A stretch of 43,339 nucleotides of DNA, from NCBI GenBank assembly GCA_017993835.1, contig JAGOLX010000053.1, positions 1-43,339 of the forward strand, given 5' to 3'. Every line of letters starts with the position of its first letter. Positions within the stretch are counted from its first letter, which is position 1. A model generated the notes under the pieces. The model saw only the letters and a list, made by a program, of their open reading frames with translations. It did no database searches and had not been told where the DNA came from. Of this stretch, positions 32,975-40,864 are shown piece after piece. This DNA is from Phycisphaerae bacterium. GTDB taxonomy: Bacteria > Planctomycetota > Phycisphaerae > Sedimentisphaerales > Anaerobacaceae. The translations under genes and the position numbers were made by a program.

Positions 32975-34768
32975 ATGAATTCGATTTCTCTCGGTGTCCT
33001 CTGTGCCTCTGTGGCGATGTTGTCATTCGTTTCGCCGGTTGCGACGGGACAGATCCTGGTGGAGGCCGAGAGCTTCGATGATCTCGGCGGCTGGGTCGTC
33101 GATCAGCAGTTCATGGATCAAATGGGCTCGCCCATGCTGTTGGCGCATGGACTGGGAAAACCTGTCGAGGATGCGGCGACGAGCGTCGCGGTCCCGGCGG
33201 GGCGGTATCGCGTCTGGGTCCGCACGCGGAACTGGGTCCCGACCTGCAACGGTCCCGACGCACCGGGCCGATTCCAGGTCCTCCTCGACGGCGCGCCGCT
33301 GGCGACCACGTTCGGCACGGAAGGGGCCGCATGGCACTGGCAGGATGGCGGCGCTGTCGAGATCCGGAGCGACAAGGTCAAGCTCTCGCTTCACGACCTG
33401 ACGGGTTTCGAGGGTCGCTGCGACGTGATCGCGTTCATGAGCGATCCGGGGGGTGTGCCGCCGGAGGGCGATGCGCTGGCCGCCTTGCGGCGGGGGGGCG
33501 AGCCTCAGGACGGCGGACAATTCGACCTCGTCGTGGTCGGCGGCGGGATGGCAGGAACCTGTGCCGCGATCTCGGCCGCCAGGCTGGGACTGAGCGTGGC
33601 CCTCGTCCATGACCGGCCCGTCCTGGGCGGCAACAACAGCTCCGAGGTCCGCGTGCACCTCAACGGGCAAATCAATCTGCCGCCGTATCCACGAATCGGA
33701 GACGTGGTGCGCGAGCTGGACCCGGACAACCAGGGCAATGCCCAGGCCGCTGGTTTCTACAACGACGAGAAGAAGCTCCGTATCGTCCGAGCGGAGCCCA
33801 CTCTCCGCTTGTTCCTCAATATGCACGTGCATCGCGTAGAGAAGCAAGGCGACCGGATCGTCGCTGTGATCGCGAGGGACATTCGGACCGGTCGCGACAT
33901 GCGTTTTCTCGCACCTCTGTTCGCCGACTGCACAGGGGACGGGACCGTCGGCTTCCTGGCGGGCGCGGACTATCGCATGGGTCGCGAGGGCTGGGACCAG
34001 ACGCACGAGACGCTCTCGCCGCAGGAGGCGGACAAGATGACGATGGGCGCCTCGGTTCAGTGGTACACGGTCGAGACGCTCCAGCCGACGTCGTTTCCCG
34101 AGTGCCCCTGGGCGCTTCGCTTCACGGACGCCAGTTGCGAGCGGGCCACGCGGGGCGACTGGAACTGGGAGACCGGCCTGAACAAGGACCAGATCGCGGA
34201 CTTCGAGTCGATCCGCGACCACGGGTTCCGCGCCGTCTACGGCAATTGGTCCTTCCTCAAGAACCATAGCAACGACACGGCCAAATACGCGAATCGCCAG
34301 CTCTCCTGGGTTGCCTACATCGCGGGTAAGCGGGAGTCCCGTCGGCTGCTGGGCGACGTGGTTCTGCGTCAGCAAGACGTCCAGGAGCAGCGTCCGTATC
34401 CGGACGCCTTCGTGACGACGACCTGGTCGCTCGACCTGCACTACCCCGATCCAAGGAATACGGAGCACTTCCCCGGCGAGGAATTCAAGACGATCTGCAA
34501 GACGCCCGCGATCAAGCCATATCCGATCCCGTACCGATGCCTGTACTCGCGGAACGTCGAGAACCTCTTCATGGCGGGTCGCGACATCAGCGTGACGCAC
34601 GTGGCGCTCGGGACTGTCCGCGTGATGCGGACCTGTGGTATGATGGGCGAGGTCGTCGGCATGGCCGCCTCGATCTGCAAGAACCGAGGCACCACGCCCC
34701 GAGGCGTCTACGCGGAACATTTGCCGGAACTGAAGCAATTGGCAGGTCGCGGCGTGGGAAGAGAATAG
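32975..34768 (+). CDS. Secreted FAD-dependent oxidoreductase with N-terminal binding domain (597 aa)
   Basis: A signal peptide (1-25) is followed by a beta-rich, carbohydrate-binding-like domain (about 28-155, with A-G-R-Y-R-V-W-V-R-T-R). The FAD_oxidored-type domain starts at about 183 with D-L-V-V-V-G-G-G-M-A-G-T-C-A-A-I-S-A-A-R and continues G-G-N-N-S-S-E-V-R. D-C-T-G-D-G-T-V-G and a late N-L-F-M-A-G-R-D-I-S support the FAD fold. Such proteins are common in planctomycete polysaccharide loci; the substrate is unknown. CGGAGGA precedes the ATG by six bases. Codons 4-14, part of the signal peptide, are encoded by a copy of the 31-bp repeat found at 34770 and 35183. Confidence 0.85.
   Translation: MNSISLGVLCASVAMLSFVSPVATGQILVEAESFDDLGGWVVDQQFMDQMGSPMLLAHGLGKPVEDAATSVAVPAGRYRVWVRTRNWVPTCNGPDAPGRFQVLLDGAPLATTFGTEGAAWHWQDGGAVEIRSDKVKLSLHDLTGFEGRCDVIAFMSDPGGVPPEGDALAALRRGGEPQDGGQFDLVVVGGGMAGTCAAISAARLGLSVALVHDRPVLGGNNSSEVRVHLNGQINLPPYPRIGDVVRELDPDNQGNAQAAGFYNDEKKLRIVRAEPTLRLFLNMHVHRVEKQGDRIVAVIARDIRTGRDMRFLAPLFADCTGDGTVGFLAGADYRMGREGWDQTHETLSPQEADKMTMGASVQWYTVETLQPTSFPECPWALRFTDASCERATRGDWNWETGLNKDQIADFESIRDHGFRAVYGNWSFLKNHSNDTAKYANRQLSWVAYIAGKRESRRLLGDVVLRQQDVQEQRPYPDAFVTTTWSLDLHYPDPRNTEHFPGEEFKTICKTPAIKPYPIPYRCLYSRNVENLFMAGRDISVTHVALGTVRVMRTCGMMGEVVGMAASICKNRGTTPRGVYAEHLPELKQLAGRGVGRE
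32984..33014 (-). repeat. 31-bp repeat copy encoding part of a signal peptide
   Basis: On the minus strand this matches the element end at 34770-34800 at 27 of 31 positions by eye. On the plus strand it encodes S-L-G-V-L-C-A-S-V-A of the FAD oxidoreductase signal peptide. Confidence 0.65.
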
Positions 34769-34769
34769 C

Positions 34770-34800
34770 ACCACAGAGACACAGAGGACACGGAGAGGAA
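34770..34800 (+). repeat. Left 31-bp inverted repeat around the GxxExxY gene
   Basis: It begins ACCACAGAGACACAGAGG, one base after the stop of the FAD oxidoreductase gene. The inverse of 35183-35213 matches it at 28 of 31 positions. A related copy stands just after the stop at 36765. Confidence 0.8.
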
Positions 34801-34804
34801 GAGA

Positions 34805-35176
34805 ATGGTGGATGTGAATGAGATTACCGAGCGGATCATTGGGGCGGCTATCGAGGTGCATCGAGCCCTTGGGCCCGGACTGGAATCGGCTTACGAGGAA
34901 TGTCTGTGTCACGATCTCAACCCAGCCGGCCTTTCCTTTGAACGACAACGGGCACTGCCTGTCGAGTACAAGGGAATCCGGCTTGAATGCGGCTATCGGC
35001 TCGATCTGCTGGTGGAGAACGCCGTTGTTGTGGAAATCAAGGCAGTCTCAGCCATCGAACCCATTCATGAAGCTCAGTTGTTGACGTACTTGCGTATAGG
35101 CGGCTGGAGAGTCGGCCTACTGATCAATTTCAATGTCTCCGTTCTGAAGAACGGCATTCGTCGGAGGGTTCTATGA
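34805..35176 (+). CDS. GxxExxY family protein (123 aa)
   Basis: The family pattern is clear: [32 protein letters not shown] with V-V-E-I-K-A-V, and [10 protein letters not shown]. The D...E-x-K spacing suggests a PD-(D/E)XK nuclease-like fold, although the activity of the family is not established. The naming motif is one residue short here (L-G-P-G-L-E-S-A-Y, where most members have G-L-L-E-S-x-Y). A GGAGAGGAAGAG run precedes the ATG. The gene lies between 31-bp inverted repeats and its stop overlaps the next start by four bases. Confidence 0.88.
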   Translation: MVDVNEITERIIGAAIEVHRALGPGLESAYEECLCHDLNPAGLSFERQRALPVEYKGIRLECGYRLDLLVENAVVVEIKAVSAIEPIHEAQLLTYLRIGGWRVGLLINFNVSVLKNGIRRRVL

Positions 35177-36765
35177 TTCAGGTTCCTCTCTGTGTTCTCC
35201 GTGTCTCTGTGGTGATGTCTCTTGGTGTGGTCGTGTCGGTCGGCGCTCAGCCGCAGATCGATCAGGCTGTCCTCGAACAGGCGACGCGGTCGGGCCAGAT
35301 CGCCGGCTATGCCCTCAGCAAGGTGCAGCGATGGCTGCACGAGACGGCGCTGCCGGTGATCGATCCGAACACCGGGCTCTATCCCGCGGACGGAAACTGG
35401 GATTACCGGGACACCGCGGCCGACTGCTATCCATTCCTGTGCTGGGCTGCGTTCGTCGTTGATCTCGACGCCCTGAACGGCCCGGTCCGGAACGTCCTGC
35501 ACGCCGAGCAGAGACTGTGCAATCACCTCGACCGCGTGCCGGTCCCGTACGATTGGCGCCACGGCAAGAAGCTCGTCCCGGATTACGATGAGATCGTCTT
35601 TCAGGCGTCGGAGTACGTCAAGGACGGGCTCGTCGCGGTCGTCGAAGTCACCGGCAAGGACGAGTGGTTCGACCGGATGGCCGCCATCGAGGAGGACCTG
35701 TGGGGCAGCGCGAGGATCGACACGCCGTTCGGCAAGGTCCCATCCATGAATGTCGAGGTCAACGGCGACAACCTCCAGAGCCTGCCGCGATTGTTCACGA
35801 TGACCGGACGGGAGGAGTTCGTCGTGTGGGCGGAGCGGCTGGCGGATTACTACTTCGCCCAGCCGGACTATGTGCCCGAGCGGCTCCGCGATCACGGCTG
35901 CGAGATCCTCGGCGGACTGGGCCTGCTCCTGGCGGTCGAGCAACAGACGAACCGGCCCAAGGCCAAGGAATACGAGCCCAAGCTCAAACGCATGTTCGAC
36001 GCGGTCCTCGCCCAAGGCTGCAACGAGGACGGCCTGATGTACAACCACGTCACCCGGCGCGACGGCTGGTGGGGCCTGCTCAGCGACGGCTGGGGCTACA
36101 ACTACGTCGGCTACCTCTGCTACGATATGGCGGTTGGCCGACCTGTGTACCGCCCGCAGGTCGAAAGCACGCTGCGAAACCTCATGAAGCCCGCCTACGA
36201 CAACTACAATTGGGAGGGCAATTACTCCATCGACGGTTTTGCAGACTCCATCGAGGGCGCGATCTACCTGCTCAATCGCGTCCCGGTGGAGGAGGGCCTC
36301 CAATGGGTGGATCGCGAGATGGCCCGCAGCGTCACACGGTCGAGCGAGCCGCTGGAGACCGCGAAGCTCTGGGGCACGATGAAGCTCGAATCCAACGGCG
36401 TCCGCACGGTCCTGATGCACGCCCTGATGCACACGCAGGGCGTCATCGCCCGACCCTGGCAGAAAGGGCTTCAAGTCGGCGCCGTCCGCACGGGCGACGG
36501 CCTGGTGATCGCGATGAAGTCGGACAAGGACTGGTCGGGCAGGCTCTGCTTTGACATCCCGCGTCACAAAGAGTACATGGGCTTCGCGCAGGACTGGCCG
36601 CGAATGAACACGCTGCCCGAATGGTTTACGGTCGAGTCGACGAAGGAATACACGATCTGCGACCTCGACTCCGGCTCGAAGACCCCGCGCACCGGCAGGC
36701 AGCTCCACCAGGGTCTGAGTGTCGCGATCACCGCCGGGACCGAGAAACGCCTGGTCATTCGCTGA
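35173..36765 (+). CDS. Secreted alpha/alpha-toroid-like protein, possibly carbohydrate-active (530 aa)
   Basis: The signal peptide (1-25) includes L-C-V-L-R-V-S-V-V, encoded by the right-hand 31-bp repeat. The body is rich in paired helices with aromatic loops ([34 protein letters not shown]), as in six-hairpin glycosidases, polysaccharide lyases and unsaturated glucuronyl hydrolases. I cannot place it in a named family or identify catalytic acids. GGAGGG precedes the ATG, and the start overlaps the GxxExxY stop (ATGA), so it depends on translation of that gene. With the upstream secreted FAD enzyme it may act on an extracellular glycan. Confidence 0.75.
   Translation: MIQVPLCVLRVSVVMSLGVVVSVGAQPQIDQAVLEQATRSGQIAGYALSKVQRWLHETALPVIDPNTGLYPADGNWDYRDTAADCYPFLCWAAFVVDLDALNGPVRNVLHAEQRLCNHLDRVPVPYDWRHGKKLVPDYDEIVFQASEYVKDGLVAVVEVTGKDEWFDRMAAIEEDLWGSARIDTPFGKVPSMNVEVNGDNLQSLPRLFTMTGREEFVVWAERLADYYFAQPDYVPERLRDHGCEILGGLGLLLAVEQQTNRPKAKEYEPKLKRMFDAVLAQGCNEDGLMYNHVTRRDGWWGLLSDGWGYNYVGYLCYDMAVGRPVYRPQVESTLRNLMKPAYDNYNWEGNYSIDGFADSIEGAIYLLNRVPVEEGLQWVDREMARSVTRSSEPLETAKLWGTMKLESNGVRTVLMHALMHTQGVIARPWQKGLQVGAVRTGDGLVIAMKSDKDWSGRLCFDIPRHKEYMGFAQDWPRMNTLPEWFTVESTKEYTICDLDSGSKTPRTGRQLHQGLSVAITAGTEKRLVIR
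35183..35213 (-). repeat. Right 31-bp inverted repeat, inside the next coding region
   Basis: This is the inverse of 34770-34800 with three mismatches. It closes a 444-base unit around the GxxExxY gene and encodes part of the following signal peptide. Confidence 0.8.
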
Positions 36766-36770
36766 GGTGC

Positions 36771-36799
36771 ACCACAGAAGCACAGAGGCTACGGAGAAT
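36771..36799 (+). repeat. 31-bp repeat family copy after the toroid-like gene
   Basis: It begins ACCACAGAAGCACAGAGG, in the same orientation as 34770 and with the same place relative to the gene before it: a few bases after the stop codon. Confidence 0.65.
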
Positions 36800-37047
36800 C
36801 TCGTGTGGGGTGCGTACCACGCACCGCTCAAGCGTCGTACGTGACAGAAGATGGTGCGTGATACGCTCGTTCGGGGCGTTGGGAATTCCGCGCTTCCGCG
36901 GTTTCGAACCGCTTGAAGGCGGGACTCCGAACCTCGCAACAACGGTCGCGCACCCACCATTCTTCGGCGGGTTGACACCCGGCCTGCGACCCGGTATGCC
37001 TGAGGCGTGAATCGAGAAGTCCGATTCGTTCTGGCGGAGAGACAACG

Positions 37048-37419
37048 ATGAAGATAAGCCGAAGGCGACTTGTTGGGGCCTCAATTGCAGTGGTCCTGAC
37101 GCTTGTGGGTGTGTTTGTGATTACTCCCATCGTGCGCTTCATGGCGTTCCTCAGGACATTGGCGCGCACGGCGAGGCGAGGGCGAGACCATCTGTTTTTT
37201 GAAACTGATTATGAAGAGCTGCTGGCGGCTTGCAGAGAAACGCAAGCTGGCAGAGACACCCCAGCAGGCGATAGAAGCCAAGGCGCGAAGCCTGTGATGC
37301 CGAGGTCGGGCGTCAGAAGCCGTACGTCCGCACCCGGGACGCCGTGGGCCTCTGGGGCGAAAACCTGGGGGAGGGGCTCCATCGCATGCCCTTCGTCGCC
37401 GCGACCAGGCGACCCTTGA
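37048..37419 (+). CDS. Small single-helix membrane protein, probably frameshifted
   Basis: The N-terminus is convincing: GGAGAG precedes the ATG and M-K-I-S-R-R-R-L-V-G is followed by a membrane helix at about 10-30. F-F-E-T-D-Y-E-E-L-L-A-A-C at about 50-62 looks like a conserved start of a soluble domain. After that the frame becomes Arg, Pro and Ser rich and runs antisense into the next gene. A +1 shift near 37234 instead gives E-K-R-K-L-A-E-T-P-Q-Q-A and a TGA at 37295-37297, 15 bases before the convergent gene ends. The true product is therefore probably about 82 residues, broken by a frameshift or a sequencing error. Confidence 0.5.
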   Translation: MKISRRRLVGASIAVVLTLVGVFVITPIVRFMAFLRTLARTARRGRDHLFFETDYEELLAACRETQAGRDTPAGDRSQGAKPVMPRSGVRSRTSAPGTPWASGAKTWGRGSIACPSSPRPGDP

Positions 37420-38614
37420 GGCTCTCCGGGTGCAACTGCTGCATCGTTGCGACCAGGTCGCGGGCGGCATTGGCCCGCTCCCAGACATTCCAGAGCAGCA
37501 CGCCGCGAACCCGGTGCTGCTTGAGGTAGTATACGACGCCCTTGTGGAGAGGATCTTCCCAGTCCGGTGCGGTCTGCAGGCGCGAGTCCACGAGGCCGAC
37601 GGCTTCATAGCCCAGGTCGAACAACTTGGAATGGAAGGACGGCAAATAATGGTAGGGCTCGCTTGCTCCTGCCATGTTTCGGCCCGCCATCCGGCCCATC
37701 GCATTGGCGTTGTCCTCGTGTTCGACGCGGAGGCTCCTGCCCAGGGCCGGACTGTAGAACCTCGCGACGTCGCCCGCGGCGTAGATATCCGGATGGCTGG
37801 TCCGCAGGCATTCGTCGACGCAGATGCCGTCTTCCACAGTCAGGTTCGTCTGTTGCGCCAATTCCGTGTTCGGTTCGATTCCGATTCCCGCGACGATGCC
37901 ATCGACGACCACCTGCCGCCCGCCGGAGGTGTGCAGAACGTACTCGTCGCCGCTCCGGTCGAGTCCACTGACGAACTCGCCGGCAACGATCTGGGGCGCG
38001 CCGCTGACGAATTCGCCGCTGAGAACCTGGACGCCCTTCTGGCGGTAATAATCGTTCAGGAACCGGTAGAGTTCCGGCGGGAACATGTGCCCGCCGATGC
38101 CGATCTCCGGGAAGATCATCGTGACTTCCTTGCCGATCGTGGCGAGTGCCGCCGCGATTTCCGAGCCGATGAATCCGCCGCCGATGACGGCAAACCGCCT
38201 GCGCTGCTCCGCGGCCGCACGGAGCTGACGATAGTCTTCCAGCGTGTGGAAGTAGATGATCGAGTCCTGGCCAAAGGGCAACCGGCGAGGCCGGCCTCCC
38301 GTGGCCAGGAGCAACTTGTCGAAGGTGTACATCTCGCCATGATCGTCGACCACCACGCGACCCTGCGCGTCGAGCTTTTCGGCTCGGCGCCCCAGGTGGA
38401 GATCGACGTTGCGCTCCTGCGTGGGGCGCCAGACCGTCTCCAGGGATTCCCGCCCCGTCCAGAGTCCTTTCGACAGTGGCGGGCGGTCGTACGGCGGGTC
38501 CTTCTCCTCGCCGATCATTCCGATGCTCCCCTGCGGATCGAGATCGCGAATGCCCTGCACGGCGGCATCGCCCGCCATCCCGCCCCCGATGATGAGATAC
38601 GTGTAATGCGTCAT
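37313..38614 (-). CDS. FAD/NAD(P)-dependent oxidoreductase, ferredoxin-reductase-like (433 aa)
   Basis: Two dinucleotide folds are visible: L-I-I-G-G-G-M-A-G-D at residues 6-15 for FAD and F-A-V-I-G-G-G-F-I-G-S-E at about 150 for NAD(P)H. P-P-Y-D-R-P-P-L-S-K-G-L-W near 50 and I-Y-A-A-G-D-V-A-R near 280 are typical of ferredoxin, rubredoxin or putidaredoxin reductases and AIF-like proteins. There is no redox-active Cys pair. A short direct repeat G-E-F-V-S-G occurs at about 213 and 225. It is cytoplasmic and likely passes electrons from NAD(P)H to a small redox protein, not encoded nearby. I chose the ATG at 38614, where the FAD fold starts; its ribosome site is weak. Confidence 0.85.
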   Translation of the reverse strand: MTHYTYLIIGGGMAGDAAVQGIRDLDPQGSIGMIGEEKDPPYDRPPLSKGLWTGRESLETVWRPTQERNVDLHLGRRAEKLDAQGRVVVDDHGEMYTFDKLLLATGGRPRRLPFGQDSIIYFHTLEDYRQLRAAAEQRRRFAVIGGGFIGSEIAAALATIGKEVTMIFPEIGIGGHMFPPELYRFLNDYYRQKGVQVLSGEFVSGAPQIVAGEFVSGLDRSGDEYVLHTSGGRQVVVDGIVAGIGIEPNTELAQQTNLTVEDGICVDECLRTSHPDIYAAGDVARFYSPALGRSLRVEHEDNANAMGRMAGRNMAGASEPYHYLPSFHSKLFDLGYEAVGLVDSRLQTAPDWEDPLHKGVVYYLKQHRVRGVLLWNVWERANAARDLVATMQQLHPESLKGRLVAATKGMRWSPSPRFSPQRPTASRVRTYGF

Positions 38615-38716
38615 ACCGTCCCCATTGCCGAGAAGGTACAGCCGCACCTTGTACGCCCAGCGCAGCCTGCCATTTCCTCCAGTACGTTCTGACGCCCAGT
38701 TGCGTTCACCCGATGT

Positions 38717-38834
38717 ACCACAGAGGCTCAGCGGGCACAGAGGAGGATGATCTGGGAAGATAGGGAGATTGGTAATGATCCCTGTGGCGTTCTCTGTGTT
38801 ATCACTCTCTCTGCGTTCCCTGTGCGTCTGTGGT
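38717..38834. repeat. Short inverted pair of the 31-bp repeat family, no gene inside
   Basis: A forward copy (ACCACAGAGGCTCAGCGGG onward) at 38717-38747 faces a reverse copy (ending CTGTGCGTCTGTGGT) at about 38805-38834, with a further partial copy near 38780-38801. The arrangement matches the unit at 34770-35213 but without a GxxExxY gene. Confidence 0.65.
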
Positions 38835-38838
38835 GGAC

Positions 38839-39222
38839 CTACGGCGGGGGGAGCCGGTCCTCTTCCGGCGACAAGTTGGCGATGCAGGTCAGGATCTGGC
38901 GGGCGACGACATAGGCGTCGTCGGCGCAGGCCTGCCCGTCGGCCATGTCGCTGATGAGGCCTTGGGCCGCCCGATGGGCCGCTTGCTCCTGCGGACCCTG
39001 ACCCAACAGGTAATAGATCGCGCCGGCGCCCATGTAGACGGCCCTGGCGATCTCGGTCTTAGCCAAGCCATCCTCGTCCTGTTCGAGGTACTGGCGGGCG
39101 GATTCGAGTTTCGTCATCGCGAAGTTCCAGGCTTCTGCGGCTTTCGGATTCACGTCGGTACGATACCCGCCGGAGACGGAGAGGGCAATCCCATGCTGAT
39201 TCCGTGATTGTCCGCCCCGCAT
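38839..39222 (-). CDS. Small helical protein, function unknown (about 127 aa)
   Basis: The convincing part starts around V-N-P-K-A-A-E-A-W-N-F-A-M-T-K-L-E-S-A and stays helical to the end (A-R-A-V-Y-M-G-A-G-A-I-Y-Y-L-L-G, Y-V-V-A-R-Q-I-L-T-C-I). No membrane segment or signal is seen. The start at 39222 is a guess; AAGAG lies a few bases before it and the frame extends upstream without better signals. No family is recognised. It runs opposite to the FAD oxidoreductase promoter region and divergent from the TPR gene. Confidence 0.55.
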   Translation of the reverse strand: MRGGQSRNQHGIALSVSGGYRTDVNPKAAEAWNFAMTKLESARQYLEQDEDGLAKTEIARAVYMGAGAIYYLLGQGPQEQAAHRAAQGLISDMADGQACADDAYVVARQILTCIANLSPEEDRLPPP

Positions 39223-39472
39223 TTTTCTCTTGTCTTGGGGGCGCGTCCCGTGCACAATACCCCCCCAGTGGAGTTCTCGGCAGTACGAGATGTGCCGAAG
39301 CAGATAGAAACATGATCGCGGCAGTGCTGCTCCCCATGGGTTGTAGTGTGGGCGACATTGTGCCGACGCGGTCCAGGGAAACGCCGGCGGTGACGAAAGG
39401 GGACATACGGGTTCCATGGGATGCACCGAGGTCGCGGCGAGGGCGTTTCTCTGGATTACGAGAGGAATTGCG

Positions 39473-40228
39473 ATGAGCAACTGCAAGCAGTTCGAGTGTT
39501 GCGAGTGCCATGAGTCGTTTGCGTATGACCCTGCGTCGGCGATCCGTCAGCGTCTCGATGAGTTCCAGAGTCACACCGCCCATCGTTCCGGCGTGGTGGT
39601 CGAATGTCCCCACTGTACCGCCTCCCTGTATCTGGATCTCGCCACGGGGTCGGTGTGCCCGTTCTCGCAGGTGCGCGACGATCTCGCAGACGCCGGTGGC
39701 GTGTTCTGGGATCTGTCCCTTGCGCGGGAGGCCAAGGCCAGGGTGCAGGAGCTCAATCGAGAAGGGAATCGCCTGATGGCCGCGGGACAGTTCCGAACCG
39801 CCTGCGGGCAGTTCGAGCAAGCCATTCGTCTCCGCAAGCACGATCCGTTGAGCTGGTATCATCTCGGCGTCAGCCGGATGCAGGATGACGACCCTTCCGG
39901 CGCGAAGGAGGCCCTGCGTCACGCAGTGCGCTGTGATCCCAGTTGTGGGCCCGCATGGAGCCGGCTCGGGATGATTCTCCTGGCCGAGCAGAAGGTGGAC
40001 GAGGCAGGCGACGCGTTCGACAGGGGGATGGTCGCCGATCCGGAGTGCCGCGAGTGCTATGTGGGCAAAGGCAACGTCTGTCTCTCTCGCGGCGACGTCG
40101 CAGGCGCAAAACGATGGTTCGACTTCGCGCTCGAGAGGGGCGAATCGGATCCCGAGTTTGCCGGGCCCAGCGCAATGTCGAATCCGGACACGACCTCGAC
40201 CGGGACGACCGCTTCGCCGCGATCTTAG
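39473..40228 (+). CDS. Zinc-ribbon and TPR repeat protein (251 aa)
   Basis: The N-terminus has C-C-E-C-H-E-S-F near residue 9 and V-E-C-P-H-C-T-A near 44, a four-Cys metal ribbon interrupted by a helix. From about residue 85 there are three to four TPR units (A-A-G-Q-F-R-T-A-C-G-Q-F-E-Q-A-I, D-P-L-S-W-Y-H-L-G-V, D-P-S-C-G-P-A-W-S-R-L-G-M). It is probably a cytoplasmic protein-protein adaptor. AGAGGA precedes the ATG at 39473. The tail is Ser and Thr rich. No operon partner is evident. Confidence 0.75.
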   Translation: MSNCKQFECCECHESFAYDPASAIRQRLDEFQSHTAHRSGVVVECPHCTASLYLDLATGSVCPFSQVRDDLADAGGVFWDLSLAREAKARVQELNREGNRLMAAGQFRTACGQFEQAIRLRKHDPLSWYHLGVSRMQDDDPSGAKEALRHAVRCDPSCGPAWSRLGMILLAEQKVDEAGDAFDRGMVADPECRECYVGKGNVCLSRGDVAGAKRWFDFALERGESDPEFAGPSAMSNPDTTSTGTTASPRS

Positions 40229-40245
40229 AACGTGTATGAGAAGTA

Positions 40246-40351
40246 GCACGGGCATCGTGCCCGTGAGTATCATGGGCGTCCCGCCCATGGGATAAGACGG
40301 TCCTGGCAGGGCCAGGATGGCCCTGCGACTCATGGGCAAGATGCCCATGCC
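40246..40351. repeat. Cluster of short palindromes
   Basis: Four inverted repeats lie side by side: GCACGGGCATCGTGCCCGTG at 40246, CATGGGCGTCCCGCCCATG at 40271, a CAGGGCCAGGATGGCCCTG unit at about 40307 and CATGGGCAAGATGCCCATG at 40331. The arms differ between units, but the loop pattern (3-5 bases) is constant. They follow the TPR gene and could end transcription or be a REP-like cluster. Confidence 0.7.
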
Positions 40352-40740
40352 ACGACGACTCGCCTTTTCACACACTGCTCTCTGGCTTCTTGCGGTGGGC
40401 CTCTCCCAGCCTGCCTCGGTCCTCGACAACGCGGATCGTCAAGCACAGATTCCCCGTAGTCGATCTCGCGGCGTTCGTTTCACACCCGTTTACCCTTGCC
40501 CGCTCCCGCTGTTCGCGTCCCCGCAGAGCCCTATCCTCCGGCCGGCCCGTTCAGGGTAACCGAGGCAAGATCAAATGCAAGAGGTTCTCAAAAGATAACA
40601 GTTGAAGTCGGGAATCCTAACAGGTAGACTGGTACTAAGGAAGGGGTACAGTCACCACCATCTGCACGACAGGTGTGCAACGTCTGTGCATGACCAGGGA
40701 ATTGCATCGACCTCGGCGCCTTCGCAGAAGAAGAGGCGCA
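40352..40740. other. Intergenic stretch between core-like and foreign-like DNA
   Basis: I see no gene with a ribosome site here. Base composition changes from GC-rich to visibly more AT-rich at about 40560-40620, which probably marks the left boundary of the accessory module. No tRNA or integrase is seen. Confidence 0.45.
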
Positions 40741-40769
40741 TTGAAGGTGTGTGCGAATGGTGGTATAAT
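40741..40769 (+). promoter_or_regulatory. Sigma-70-type promoter of the accessory module
   Basis: TTGAAG at 40741-40746 and a perfect TATAAT at 40764-40769 are 17 bases apart, and TG stands one base before the -10 box, giving an extended -10. The expected start of transcription is near 40776, about 90 bases before the first ATG of the module. Confidence 0.65.
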
Positions 40770-40864
40770 TCGGCTTCGAGTAACTATGTCTCTCGGGGTA
40801 GAGACGCGTCAAGGTCATGATGGTGCCACGATTGCCAGGGCATGTGTGCCAAGCAAGGAATAGT

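Noticed and set aside
33023-34948. Long minus-strand open frame opposite the FAD oxidoreductase
   Set aside because: It is antisense to a gene with clear FAD motifs, has no ribosome site, and its Arg, Asp and His rich composition is typical of shadow frames in GC-rich DNA.
35074-36978. 634-codon minus-strand open frame opposite the toroid-like gene
   Set aside because: It runs through the GxxExxY gene end and the repeats, has no start signal, and is the complement of a well-formed secreted-protein gene.
36973-37001. Promoter TTGACA-N17-TATGCC upstream of the small membrane protein
   Set aside because: The -10 box is weak and the segment lies in a repeat-like palindromic stretch, so the match may be chance.
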